This document shows, in pieces, positions 35,301-46,382 of a stretch of DNA of 64,000 nucleotides. Every line of letters begins with the position of its first letter. Position 1 is the stretch's first letter. The translations under genes were made by a program, and so were the position numbers. The notes beneath the pieces are model-generated. The model was given only the letters and a program-made list of their open reading frames with translations, did no database searches and was not told where the DNA came from. Origin of the DNA: Adineta vaga (taxonomy: Eukaryota > Rotifera); assembly GCA_021613535.1 (NCBI GenBank), contig CP075496.1, forward strand, positions 14,818,001 through 14,882,000. Reading direction: 5' to 3'.

Positions 35301-38300
35301 TTTCGTGCCACAGTTGGACGATTTGTCTTTCGAGATCGTTGCTCGGTTTAATAATTACTTCATCGCAGGCCTGATTTTGTCTGAAATCCACTTTAGGCAA
35401 GACTTTGCGATTGATCTTGCCATTGGCATTGAGAGGAAACTTTTCGAGAAGAACAAAGGCCGCTGGGACCATGTGATCTGGTAGTTGAGCCTGACAATGT
35501 TCAAGTAGAATTTTTGACAGTGCATTTGATTTTGATTCGGATGTTTGAACGTATGCGACGATATGTACGTCGTCACATGCTACCACTACACAGCTAGAAG
35601 CGAGTGGCGAACCATCGAGAACACACTTTTCAATTTCACCCAATTCAATACGTTGACCTCGTAGTTTGATTTGAAAATCTCTCCGTCCAACGTAGTCAAA
35701 CTCACCCTGTGGATTGATTCGAACGAGATCACCAGTTCTGTAGTAAGTGTAACCATCGCTATGATGCAAGAGAACGATCTTCGTTAAATCATCTCGTCCC
35801 AAATAACCGGCAAAGACACCGACGCCGCCGACAAGTAATTCACCGGCTTGTCCAATAACTACTGGCTGTTGGAATTCGTCGACCACCAAGCAGCGATAGC
35901 CGGGTAGGGGTCGACCGATGGGAACGCTTTGTCTGTCGCTTGTGAGATCAACTCGATGGCAAATGCTGATCATTGTCGCTTCGGCCGGTCCATACAAATT
36001 CCAGATGGCACAGTTCGTCGAGACATGAAGCCTTAACTGTTGAAGAAGCTTGGCGGGCAAACTTTCTCCTAAAACAGAGCCAATAATCGATTCAGCTCGC
36101 AAGAAAATGGCTTTTGTATTTTAGTTCTACTTTAACACTTAGTCTTCTCATTAGCCTCCTTTCTACCTTTTGCTCACTGTCGTTTTTCAACTCTCCTGCA
36201 AACTTTCCTCTAGTAATTAGTTCTATTTTCCAGTAGTCATCTAGCGCATTGCGACTTTATATTTATGTGTATCTAATTTTCGATAAGCATCTATGACGAC
36301 TTCGGGTTCCTAACAGAGATCTTTAGTTCTGCATTCCAGTTCTTGTCATATGATTGTACTGTGAGATGATCACAAAACAAAGTTGCATGAAAGTCGCAAT
36401 AAGTTCGAGCAGTTTTTCTGCCCTGCCCGGTGCACACGAACGTCTAGATTAGTATTTTACTTTGTGCTCACTATCACGAGGCTGAACAAGAATTACTTTG
36501 CTACTCTGGATCGTTTCTAGCTTTCAATTATTCACTTACCACCGCTGCACAACGTATGCAGTTTGTCCAAACAAGGTATTCGATGTTCGACAAGGTAGTC
36601 GCACAATGTTCGAAAGTAAGTGGGTACACTTTGCATGTACGAGATTTGCTTTTCGTTTAATACTCTTGTCACGTAGTTGAGGTCGAGGTTGCCTTGCGGG
36701 CGAAGCATGACAACAGTCGCTCCGACAATCAACGTTCCGACAATATCTCGCATATGCATGTCGAACGAACATCGAGCCATTTGAATGACTGTATGTCTTC
36801 CATTGAGCGGTCCAACATTTGTCAACGCTTGAATGCAATTGATAAAACCACGATGGCGCAATTGTGCCTAAGAGATCAGATTGGAAAGGGCTGTAACAAC
36901 ATCTGCTTGTAAAACTAACGAGATGTCCGAGAATAACTTTTTATGCATATAAAAAGTTGAGTCATATGCCAGATGATTGAGAACTCGAAACTCTACTCAA
37001 CTACATTTCTCTCACGAGGGAACCATCTGAGGTGTCAAAAAGCTTTTCAGTCGGCCTTGTGATGGTTCGATAGGTCATGGCTAGGAGTGATATATTCTAA
37101 GTTAGTTCGTGCGCAAGTTGCAATCCAGCTGAGATATTGACTTTTTACTAGAATTCACCTATGGAACTCCATCTTCCTTACAGAATCAAAGTTTTGAATT
37201 TTGAGGTGAGACTTTGTCCATGTCAAGACCTCAGCCAGAGTAGTTCGTCCACGAAGTTTCAGAAGTTTCAGACTAGGCATTCCCGAGATACAATGTTTTC
37301 AGAATATCCGTGCATACAACAATACTTGTAAAAAACTGTGTTTATGCTAACAGACTCATCTCGGGAATGTCTAGTCCGAAACTTCTGAAACTTCGTGGAC
37401 GAACTACTCTGGCTGAGGTCTTGACATGGACAAAGTCTCACCTCAAAATTCAAAACTTTGATTCTGTAAGGAAGATGGAGTTCCATAGGTGAATTCTAGT
37501 AAAAAGTCAATATCTCAGCTGGATTGCAACTTGCGCACGAACTAACTTAGAATATATCACTCCTAGCCATGACCTATCGAACCATCACAAGGCCGACTGA
37601 AAAGCTTATTGACACCTCAGATGGTTCCCTCGTGAGATTTTTTGAAAGTTATCCTAAACATCTATTAACTAACCGCTTTTGGAACACCCGTAGAACCAGA
37701 GGTGAAAGAAATGTAAGCGATACTGTCACGGGTCACTTCGACTGAGGACAGTCGATGTACATCGCCGATTTCTATCAGATTGATGGTGTCAATGTTCAGT
37801 GTTGTAGTAATACCTTCGCATTTATCTTTCGTTCGAAAATGAACAAGGACAAGACCACTTCCGGTTTCCTTCACGAGTTTAAGTCGACGTGCGGGTGGAT
37901 CGTGAGCAGGCAGTGGACAATAGACAGCGCCAGCCATTTTGATAGCCATCAATCCAACAACCTTTTTTTTCAACAAATAGAAGTACATTTGATATTCAAC
38001 ACACTTACCATTTCAATGCTTCGTTCAACACATTGGCAGATGATCTCTCCTGGTTGAACATGTCTCGTGTCTATTAAGTGAAAAGCAAGCCGTTGAACTA
38101 AACAAAGCAGTTCACTATAGGTTGCCGACTGTTCGTCAAGTTCGATTGCCACCTTTTGCGGATGCATTTCAAACGAATGCAAAAATACATGATGAATGCA
38201 ATCAAATGATGAATCGTACGCTGTCTTATTCAATGCTGTCATGAGACGCAACTCATCTGGTAGAAGCAATGAGAAATTGTAGATCGATTGGGTCGGTGTT

Positions 38301-40025
38301 CGATTGATTGTTGATTGGTCCACGTTGAAGAGTTGTCGGAGTAGCACACAAAATCGATCGACCAATAATGACATGGTCAACGAGTTGAATAGGTCACGCA
38401 AACATTTGATCGTGCATGTAAACTCGTTCTTTTTCTTATCATATGCTAATTCAAGCGCAAAGTCAAAGACGGTGGCAGTAGACAATGAGCTCGTTGACAT
38501 TTGTTTCAATTGCGTTGTATCGTCGAGGTCGATGCTGATTGTATTGTTTTTCGTGATGAAAACGTTGAACAACATTCCCATGAAGGCGGCCGACGACTGT
38601 GGTACAGGATGACCAGCGACAATGTGTTGCAACGGAACGTGTGAGTGTTCGAGAATGGCTAGACATCGATGATGTACCTTATTCAGCAGTTGTTCGAACG
38701 ATGCGTACGGATCTACTTGTAATCGATATGGGAGTGTGGCGGCAAACACTCCGATTATGTTGCTTAATTCGGACCTGTATCGGTTTTCATGTGAGCAAGC
38801 AACACATAGATCACGTTCACTATTGCTCAGTTTGAATATGAAGGCATAGAAACAGGCGAGACCAAGTTGAAAAAATGTAACATTATGCGACGAAGCGTAT
38901 GCCACAAAAGAACGAGATAAATTTTCATCGAACACAGAGTGAACGCTTGTAACTGGAGGCGCGCGTTGTATTTTGCCCTCGATTCGATGATAAAAACGAT
39001 CGACTGGAAGAGACAACAACCGTTCAAAATCGTAGCCATCGAAAAATTGATGCCAAAATGTCTGAGATGATTGCATGTCTAGTTGTCGCTCATGAATGGC
39101 ATAGTCGATGTATTGTAGTGCGTTTTTATCTAGCGGAGAAAGATGATTCTGGTAACACAGACAAAGATCACCGAGAAAGAGATCAATTGATGCATTATCG
39201 AAAGCTAAACAATGGAAGTTAAAGATTATGGTATCGCCTGCACTCATCGTATCATCGTTGACGAAAGCACGTTGAATGATACGACAGTGAAGAACATGGC
39301 CTCGATCGAGATTGAACAGCGTCTCGTTGGTGACTGACTCGTTTAAAAGCGTATCAAACTCATAATCACTCGCAGCATGGCTTACTGTCATAGTGTAATG
39401 GTTTTCATATGAGAATGGTTCAATGCGCTGAGTAAGAGTGTCTGTCATAATATCGAGATGGAGTGATGTTCTAAGAACAGCATGTTTCCAAACGAGAGCA
39501 TCGAGTGCTCGACGAAGGCGTGCAATGGAGACTGAACCTTGCACTAATTGAAGCACAATCGGAACGTTGTCAACTGTTTCGTCATGCACAACCCCATAGT
39601 GATAGATTCGCTCTTGTGCCCAGGAAGCCTCGGCTAGAAAACACGACAAAACAAAATTAAACCCCCCTCATCGTCTCTCTATCCCTTTATTTACCTTGAC
39701 TCAAATTCAATGGCTTCCATAATTGTTGATCTTTGCCAATACGACAGTGCTCATTGAGAAGTTGTACATGGTCTTCGATCGTAGCATGCTGGAAAAAGCT
39801 CGCAATGCCCAGAATATGGCTGTTCAAATTAAATGTCTTTTGATATTGCTGATAGAGTTGTAACATGGGGAGTGAATGGCCACCCATCGAGTAGAAGGAA
39901 CAATCGACAGGTATTTCAGTGTACGATGGCAATTGAAGCGCTTGACACCAGAGATCATGTACGTATCGCCGATCGATCTCTTCCCCTGGAACAACGATCA
40001 AAGTTGGCAAAACGGTCATTGACAT
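32324..40025 (-). CDS. Non-ribosomal peptide synthetase, T-C-A-T-C-A*-T
   Basis: Seven exons (39695-40025, 38009-39633, 37674-37961, 36540-36867, 35049-36068, 33274-34995, 32324-33225) join in frame into 2071 residues. Domains: T1 (Ser51 in GGHSL); C1 about 111-560, with the HHxxxDG site changed to HCLAFDN; A1 about 585-1075 with FTSGSTGVPK, NLYGPAEAT, YYRTGDL, GRRDFQIKLRG and NGKINRK intact; T2 (GGTSL, near 1140); C2 about 1200-1640 with intact HHGVFDG; A2 degenerate, lacking the SGSTG-PK loop and with YAPPSR for YGPTE and NGRLDR for NGK-DR; T3 with GLLSL. No thioesterase or reductase follows. Just upstream of ATG 40025 the sequence SLSKEKIDR resembles the A10 end of a lost adenylation domain. 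The exons are clearly more GC-rich than their surroundings, fitting horizontal acquisition. Product unknown. Confidence 0.92.
37010..37637. repeat. 628-bp near-perfect hairpin element in an NRPS intron
   Basis: Arms of about 280 bp (37010-37290 and 37357-37637) are almost identical, with a loop of about 65 bp. Both ends read TCTCACGAGGGAACCATCTG going inwards, then AGGTGTCA. It sits in the intron between NRPS exons 37674-37961 and 36540-36867, next to the donor at 37673, and accounts for most of that intron. It encodes nothing recognisable. Related end sequence (CACCTCAGATGCTTCCCTCG) occurs near 43170-43192. Confidence 0.9.
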
Positions 40026-40320
40026 AGTGATACGATCTATTTTTTCCTTTGACAACGATTGGTAATGAATCTACTACGATGTAGTGAGGCGAGAATCTAC
40101 AAATAGAACAAACTATGGAATGTATGCAGTAGGGATTCGTGTAAGCCGGTGAAAATTCAAAATCTGTCGCTCTGCAATACGATGGATAACGTAGAAAGTA
40201 TTTGTTAACAAACAGTGTGTCACATGACGCAGAAAACTTGGTTAGAGTGTCTGCTTATGACCGTTCATATAAAACGGTTGCATAAGAATGATGGGAACAA
40301 AAGAAAGAATACAACGTAAT

Positions 40321-41094
40321 CACTTTTGCAAAAGTCCTGAGACAAAATGTTCGTTAGTTTTTCGAGTACATGAAAGAGATTGGTGAGGAATAAAAGTGGT
40401 CAATAAGAAGCAGAATTCTATGCTCTTTCCAAATATGTGTGCAAAATTTTTGTCTGAATTAGGATTGTTTCACTGTGAATAAATGTTTAAAAGGGTCAAA
40501 ACGGATGTTTGTACATGCAAAATAGGAGTTCTTGTGCATTCCATAGTTTTTGCAGATCGTATTTTTGGACAACTTTGACTCAGCATTATTTTAGAGCGTT
40601 CCACTCTCTACAAAATGAAACACTATAATAAATTAGTGCTAGAAAAGACAAAACTCATGTTCATTTTCCTAAAAGTTATTTTTCACATGCATCGATATTT
40701 ATCAAACCAACAATTTTTCAAAAATTATCTTTTAAAGTGCAGCGGATTTTAAGTGTATGTCATGAAATATAAAAGAAAACGAGACATTACATTTCGTAGA
40801 GCAGACTTCGCCCTACAAAACAAGAATATTAAAGAAGCATTTCATATATTCATCTGATTAAACTTCAATCAAAACACAAAATGGATGACAACAAAATTCT
40901 GTACAAACATCAATTTTGATTCTTTCAAACATTTATTCACAGTGAAAAAATCCGAAGTCAGACAAAACTTCTGCACACATATTCGGAAAGAGCACATAAT
41001 TCTGCTTCTTACTGACCACTTTTACTTCTCACCAATCGCTCGCATGTCCCCGAAAAACGAACGAACATTTTGTCTCAGGACTTTTGCAAAAGTG
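40321..41094. repeat. Foldback element upstream of the NRPS
   Basis: Terminal inverted repeats of about 190 bp (40321-40515 and 40910-41094), roughly 85% alike by eye, around a unique centre of about 395 bp. The outermost 15 bases, CACTTTTGCAAAAGT, are themselves a palindrome, followed by CCTGAGACAAAATGTTCGTT. It lies 300 bp upstream of the shortened NRPS 5' end, where an adenylation domain would be expected. No protein is encoded. Confidence 0.85.
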
Positions 41095-42623
41095 GTTATG
41101 ATGTGAAACAAAATGGGCACAGTTTCTATTAGGACTATCAAAATAACACACTTCAGTGAATACGCTCACTCGATACGGAAAGAACAGAAGATCATGAGAC
41201 TGGTATGGAAGAGAGGAAAGTAATATAACTGGATGTAAGATAAAATATTTGAGGAAAAAAATTAATTTTTTCCTTTCTTATTCATGGTTGAGCAATTATT
41301 ATCTTCAACCATCTTCGTCTGGAGTAGTAACTCCTAATGCCGAGAATAACATGTTTTTTAGTTTTATTTTGATATAGGATCAGAGAGAGATTACACCCGT
41401 AAAAAAATTCGAATGGGCTATTCACGATATTTCTTCAGAAACAAAATCTGCGACAGAAGATCGATTAAGAATTATACTGATAAAGGATCAATTCCTGTAT
41501 GCAATAAAAAATATGAACTCTCGCATTCTACAAGTTGCAAAAACATTCAGAGTAGTTTTGAAAAACATGTCGAAATGTGTTGGGATTCATATCGAACACA
41601 CTTTCACTACAAAAGTCTGAAAATATCAAGAAACCAGTGTTTCAACGTTAAACTGAACTGGGACTACTCTAGCTACTAAGCAGTCTTTGGAATTTTAGAG
41701 CAAGTTTTCGAGATGTAATCCAAATTTCCATATCACGGTTTCGAGTCATTTTTTTCTCTCTGAATTGTCTTGTATGTATCGCGTTGATTAGTTGAGTTCT
41801 GATCATTTTTCGAAATATTAGAAAGTTACTAAAGTTTTCTGGGTATCCCCAATTACTAAATATTAGTGTTATTCAATATTATGGACTGCGTGAAGACATT
41901 ATTATCCACAAGGCTCTGAAAAAAGTGGTGCCTGCGTTTATTTGCATCAAAGTTCGCCATAATCAGTGCTGGGGAAGCGTTAATCATGTATTGAGAGTAG
42001 AGCCTCGTTCAGTAATTTAACAGATATCGAGTTAAGACAAGTAGGAGAAGAGACATGATTCAAATACGATCATGTTACAATCATCTGCAACGAATTATCT
42101 GTGCGTCGAATTTTCTTAGCACCAGTAATTCTTTCACTTTTTGCTTTGTTCACTGGTGAGTGAATCCGTGGTAAACGCACCACAGTTAGCAAAAGGTTTT
42201 TTTTGCGAATTTTCTTTGCTCAGTCGATGGCACCTCCTTAGAAAATAGATTCTACCGAAAAAAAGTTCAGACTAGATGTGAAAACGTGGTAGGGCCAGGC
42301 AAATGTCACGTTACAACTCATTTTGACATTTATGCTCACATTGAAACGGCTTTTGTAATTCTTCACATCACTAGTTTTGTACAGCATCTCATGCTGTTCA
42401 TTCTGGTTTTGGTGGGTGACAGTGGAATGATGGGTGGGGCATAGATGTGGTTGTTGGATGACGTGCGTGTGGGTGTGAGTAGTGTATTCACAGTTGAATG
42501 TGATGGACAGGTGCATGAACATCCAGTCCTTTAAGTTTGGGAAGAAATTCCGAAGAGAAAACAATTTTTTGTTTTTGGCAGTCGAGGATGAAGTGAGTCG
42601 AAACGATGAATGTTGCTTATATG
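41095..42623. other. Intergenic, no gene recognised
   Basis: About 1.5 kb without a convincing gene. Frames at 41413-41679 (+) and 42238-42708 (-) show no family motif. A telomere-like half-arm (GCGTGTGGGTGTGAGTAGTG) lies near 42461-42482, in a GT-rich stretch from about 42410. Confidence 0.5.
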
Positions 42624-43139
42624 TATAGCTCATACTGTAGGTATAAGTCCTAAAATGATTCGTCCCCACACTCTGTTGTTGTTGAGATATTGTATTTTCA
42701 AGATACATAAAAAAATATTATTGCCGTGTTTCTCCTCCGAGATATCGAAAAAATTCATTTTTTCATTTCGACTTGAAACTTTGTGTAAATGGAGGTCTCA
42801 ATGAAAACTGTTTATTGTGAAAATTTCAGCTTTTTCAAATGGTCCTAATCACAAATAATAGTACCAACACTATTCTCCGTAAGTGACATTATAGGTTCCA
42901 TAGCCATATCTTCGGATGGAAACAAACAATATATCTACGATTTTCAAAACAAACTACTATCATTGAGACCTTCATTTACATAGTTTCAAGTCGAAATGAA
43001 AAAATGAATTTTTTCGATGTCTCAGAATGGGACCACGGCAATCATATTTTTTCATATATCTTAAAAATACAATATCTCAACAATAACAGAGTTTGGGGAC
43101 GAATCATTTTAGAACTTATACCTACAGTATGAGCTATAC
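42624..43139. repeat. Foldback element, 516 bp
   Basis: Arms of about 200 bp (42624-42825 and 42945-43139). The outer ends read TATAGCTCATACTGTAGGTA inwards. The arms are about 88-90% alike by eye, so older than the hairpin at 37010. It shares a short end motif (CCTCAGATG-TTCCCTCG, just outside its right border near 43175) with that NRPS-intron hairpin, suggesting related families or a second insertion. Confidence 0.8.
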
Positions 43140-44607
43140 CTAAAAGCAAAATCCGCGTTCAGATGAGAGGTGTCACCTCAGATGCTTCCCTCGTCAGTAA
43201 CAATGGATGATCTGATTATACTTTTTACTCCCGATGACAATCATTGCCCTGATAAGTTCGTTAGCAAACTATTATCTTAATAGTATTACACATACCTCTT
43301 TATATTATAAACGTATGGGTCACGTTGATGATTTTGGAAAGAAATAGCTCGACAATATTAAGTGTAGGGATGCTCTCAAATAGGCGAATGCGCGTTGTCT
43401 TAACTAATACGATTGAAACAGAACTGCATTGAGCATGAGTATTGTATAAATACGCAATATACACAACGTTTTGCTATGAAGCTAGTTGGTTATGCATGAT
43501 TTCCTCTACTCTCTACGACCATTAAAGCAAATACATTAGATGCAGTACGAAAGTATAATGGCGTTTTATCTTCGTCGAGCTATAATACAGACATGCAACA
43601 GAGACTTGCCCTTTTCGATAGTTGATGGCTGTCATACTAAAAAAATTAAATGGCAAAATAGGACAAAAAGCTCGCCCGCCCAGCCGTTTTAGGCTAAAAT
43701 ATGAAACTCACCTATCATATTTATCATCACTATAATAATACTAAATACGTAAAATAAAGGTCTTTAATAAACAGTATCTACTTTCTAAGGATGGCTGATC
43801 GTCAAAGAAATGATCTACGTTATTTATTTCTGTATTTCAAAAACTAATTGTTTTCTTGTATTCTCTTTTTGATGTACTCAAAAAGTGAGAACACTACTTT
43901 AATTGGTCCGTGTATCCGTCCGTGTACACGATAACTTTTAAAAGGAGAGTTAGATCGTGATAAAAAATTTTCCACAGTTCAGTCTCATCAATATCTCGGT
44001 TGAGTTCGAAGATGAGCTTGGTTGGACCAGCCATTGCAGAGTTATCGGGAAAATACTGATAAATTCCTCTTGTTGTACAGTGACTAGCATCTTGAACATA
44101 AGAACCTAGAAAGAGAGCGAAATTTGTTGGCCAAAGAAATGTGGTTCAGTTCATGAACCAGTTAATATAAGTCACGATCGACTACATAGTAACCTGCTCA
44201 ATTTACTTAGGTGTATCCAACAGTAATGTCGTCCCTTTGTTATTTCCTTATTGAATGGTCAAAACAAAATTCTTGTTTTATAGAAATATAGAGAAACTGA
44301 AACTGTATTTTTCTATACTCTTTCATCGTATTCAACTAAGTGTCATACGAACAAAATTCCGAGCAGAAATATCTTCGTGTGAAACTAACCATTGGGATTA
44401 TGTGGTATTTTCGTCCACTTCTATGCAAATTTCGCTCATCCTTTGCTTCTCCTTTTCTTTCCAACTGGTCCACCGCTTCTTATCAATCTCGTATAGATAC
44501 AGCTTATTCGTATACTATTGAGGAAGACAAAAGGACAAAAGTCGACTTCAACTTGAATAACTTATCCGTTTCTAATGAATAAGGAAAACATTCGTTTTTA
44601 TATCAAA
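43140..44607. other. Intergenic, possible old transposon flank
   Basis: No gene recognised. The piece 43880-44200 is slightly more GC-rich and could be the left flank of the mariner element, but no terminal repeat was identified. Frames at 44255-44582 are low complexity. Confidence 0.4.
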
Positions 44608-45725
44608 ATGCGCACCGCGTTTGATATTCAACCAAGAGTGATTTATGAAGAGTCATATGCTGTTCGTGGTGATCGAATATCTTGTCATAGAGCAGCTGGA
44701 ATATGGTGTAAACGATTCCATGAAGACCAAGATGACCTCGAAGACGAAGCATGACCCGGCAGATCCGTTACCGAAACAACCTCTGAAAACATCGGACAAA
44801 TTCGTCTGATCATTGATGATGATCCTAAAGTCACAATTGAAAAAATACAAGACCAAACTGGTTTAAGCTACGGTACTACGAAGCGGATCATTATCGATCA
44901 TTTACAACTGATCAACGTCACGGCTCGTTACTTACCGAAATAACTCATTGGCTTCCAACGAAACGAACAAGTACCAATATGCAAAGAGAACTTAGCGCGA
45001 TTTAGAGATGGAATATGACGTTTATGCAATGTGATAACGATCGACGAATGGTCGTTCTATCACCGGCAGACTGGCCGCAAGTCATCAAATGCTGTTTGGA
45101 TGGCAAGAGGTGATTCTACATCCACAATCATTTGTCGCCATAAGTTTGCTCCGAAAACGTTATTATCCATCTTTTTTAGATCCATCGGTCCACTTATGAT
45201 TCTTCCTGTGAAACAACGGCAAACTATCGATCATTGATATTACATCGACAATTGCTTACCACTTCGTTTAGACGAAATTAGGCACCGACGACACCCATAT
45301 CGCACAAATCATGTCATTCTGCATCAAGACAACAACAAGCCGCATGTTCATGAGCGTGTGTCTAAGTACCTTCAATTGGAAGGTATTTACACAATACCCA
45401 GGCAGACAAATTGAGAAGAATTACGAGTAAAAACGTTTGAAAATGTGCGCTTTTCCCGAATTTATTTTCGTTAGAATTTTAACGCGTTTTTACTCGTAAT
45501 TCTTCTCAATTTGTCTGCCTGGGATAGTACATCCACCGAATTCTCTCGACTCCATACCATGCGATTTCTGGTTATTTGATCTAATTAAACGCAAATCGAT
45601 GTACAATCATTGCAACGGGTCCGCTACACTTTGCCGATAATCAGTTTGCCGACAGATACACTAAGCATGTTAAATCTCGTAGTTTCTAAATTCCAACACA
45701 ATTACGAAGTGAGCTAGTTTTCTGT
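44608..45725 (+). pseudogene. Mariner-type transposase pseudogene
   Basis: A Tc1/mariner DD34D transposase relic reading from ATG 44608. The helix-turn-helix region appears as IEKIQDQTGLSYGTTKRII (44838-44895). The catalytic motifs follow: first Asp in TIDEWSFYHR (near 45034-45063), second in LHQDNNKPHV (near 45320-45349) and third in PPNSLDSIPCDFWLF (near 45535-45580). Stops at about 44751 (TGA), 44940 (TAA) and 45235 (TGA), plus a frame shift near 45020, make it inactive. A 137-bp palindromic element is inserted between the second and third motifs. Terminal inverted repeats were not found. Confidence 0.85.
45397..45533. mobile_element. Palindromic MITE inside the mariner transposase
   Basis: A 137-bp element with inverted repeats of about 45 bp starting CCCAGGCAGACAAATTGAGA at the left end and its complement at the right. 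It is flanked by ATA on both sides (45394-45396 and 45534-45536). Removing it with one ATA rejoins the transposase in frame (T-I-V-H-P-P-N), so the insertion came after the mariner element landed. Confidence 0.9.
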
Positions 45726-45760
45726 TAGATAGAGTGTAAATGCATAGATAAACAAAGACA

Positions 45761-45821
45761 ATCTTGAGGGTGTGGGTTAAGAGTATAGCCCGACCCATAC
45801 CCGCACCCACACCCTCAAGAT
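45761..45821. repeat. Telomere-like hairpin 6
   Basis: ATCTTGAGGGTGTGGGT at 45761-45777 pairs perfectly with ACCCACACCCTCAAGAT at 45805-45821. The loop contains TAAGAGTATAGCCC, also found beside the half-site at 4531. This is the cleanest copy of the family. Confidence 0.9.
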
Positions 45822-45825
45822 GCTT

Positions 45826-46382
45826 ACCTCGTAAACTAAAGAGACTTCATTCACAGTCGATTATTTACCAAAGTTCATTGTTGGCACAAAAAAATATACT
45901 CTTGTGATATTGTAGTATCAAAAGGCAGTGCTAATGATCTGCTATTCAAAATCAAATGAGCAAGCTGGTTGATCTCCGTTTCCATCTCGAAAACTATCTG
46001 AGTCCTTTCAGCTTACTGTAAAAAAATACTTTGACGACGTTCACATTTTTTAATAGTATAAGGTGCCCTAGTTCAAGACTTTTTCAAACAATCTCGTAGT
46101 ACGCAAAATATTCAGTTGAATCTTTAAAGTTTTCAATTCCGCGGGAAACGCTTTGTACAAAACGCGAATCAATATTTACTGATCGCTCTCTAACGAGTCA
46201 TGAGGCGCAGAGGTAATGTTTTTTATTGAATAATAAAGACATATTAGTGTATCATGGAGTCCTACAAAAAACGGCTTATTTCATCGACGTTGTATACTAC
46301 GAAATAGTGAAAATCAAAAGTACCTTCCGCTTCTGATTTTCATTTTAGTTCGATTGCAGAAGCCATTTTTCTCAATAAAGTT
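45826..46382. other. Intergenic, 3' side of the decarboxylase
   Basis: About 550 bp with no gene. A possible polyadenylation signal for the minus-strand decarboxylase is TTTATT at about 46373-46378 or 46225-46230 (AATAAA on the minus strand). Confidence 0.4.

Noticed and set aside
32000-40025. Bacterial contamination as the source of the NRPS
   Set aside because: The gene is split by GT-AG introns with conserved phase at every junction and lies between animal-type genes and transposons.
42238-42708. 156-codon minus-strand frame
   Set aside because: His/Thr/Gln-rich low-complexity translation of GT-rich DNA, partly overlapping a foldback element; no motif.
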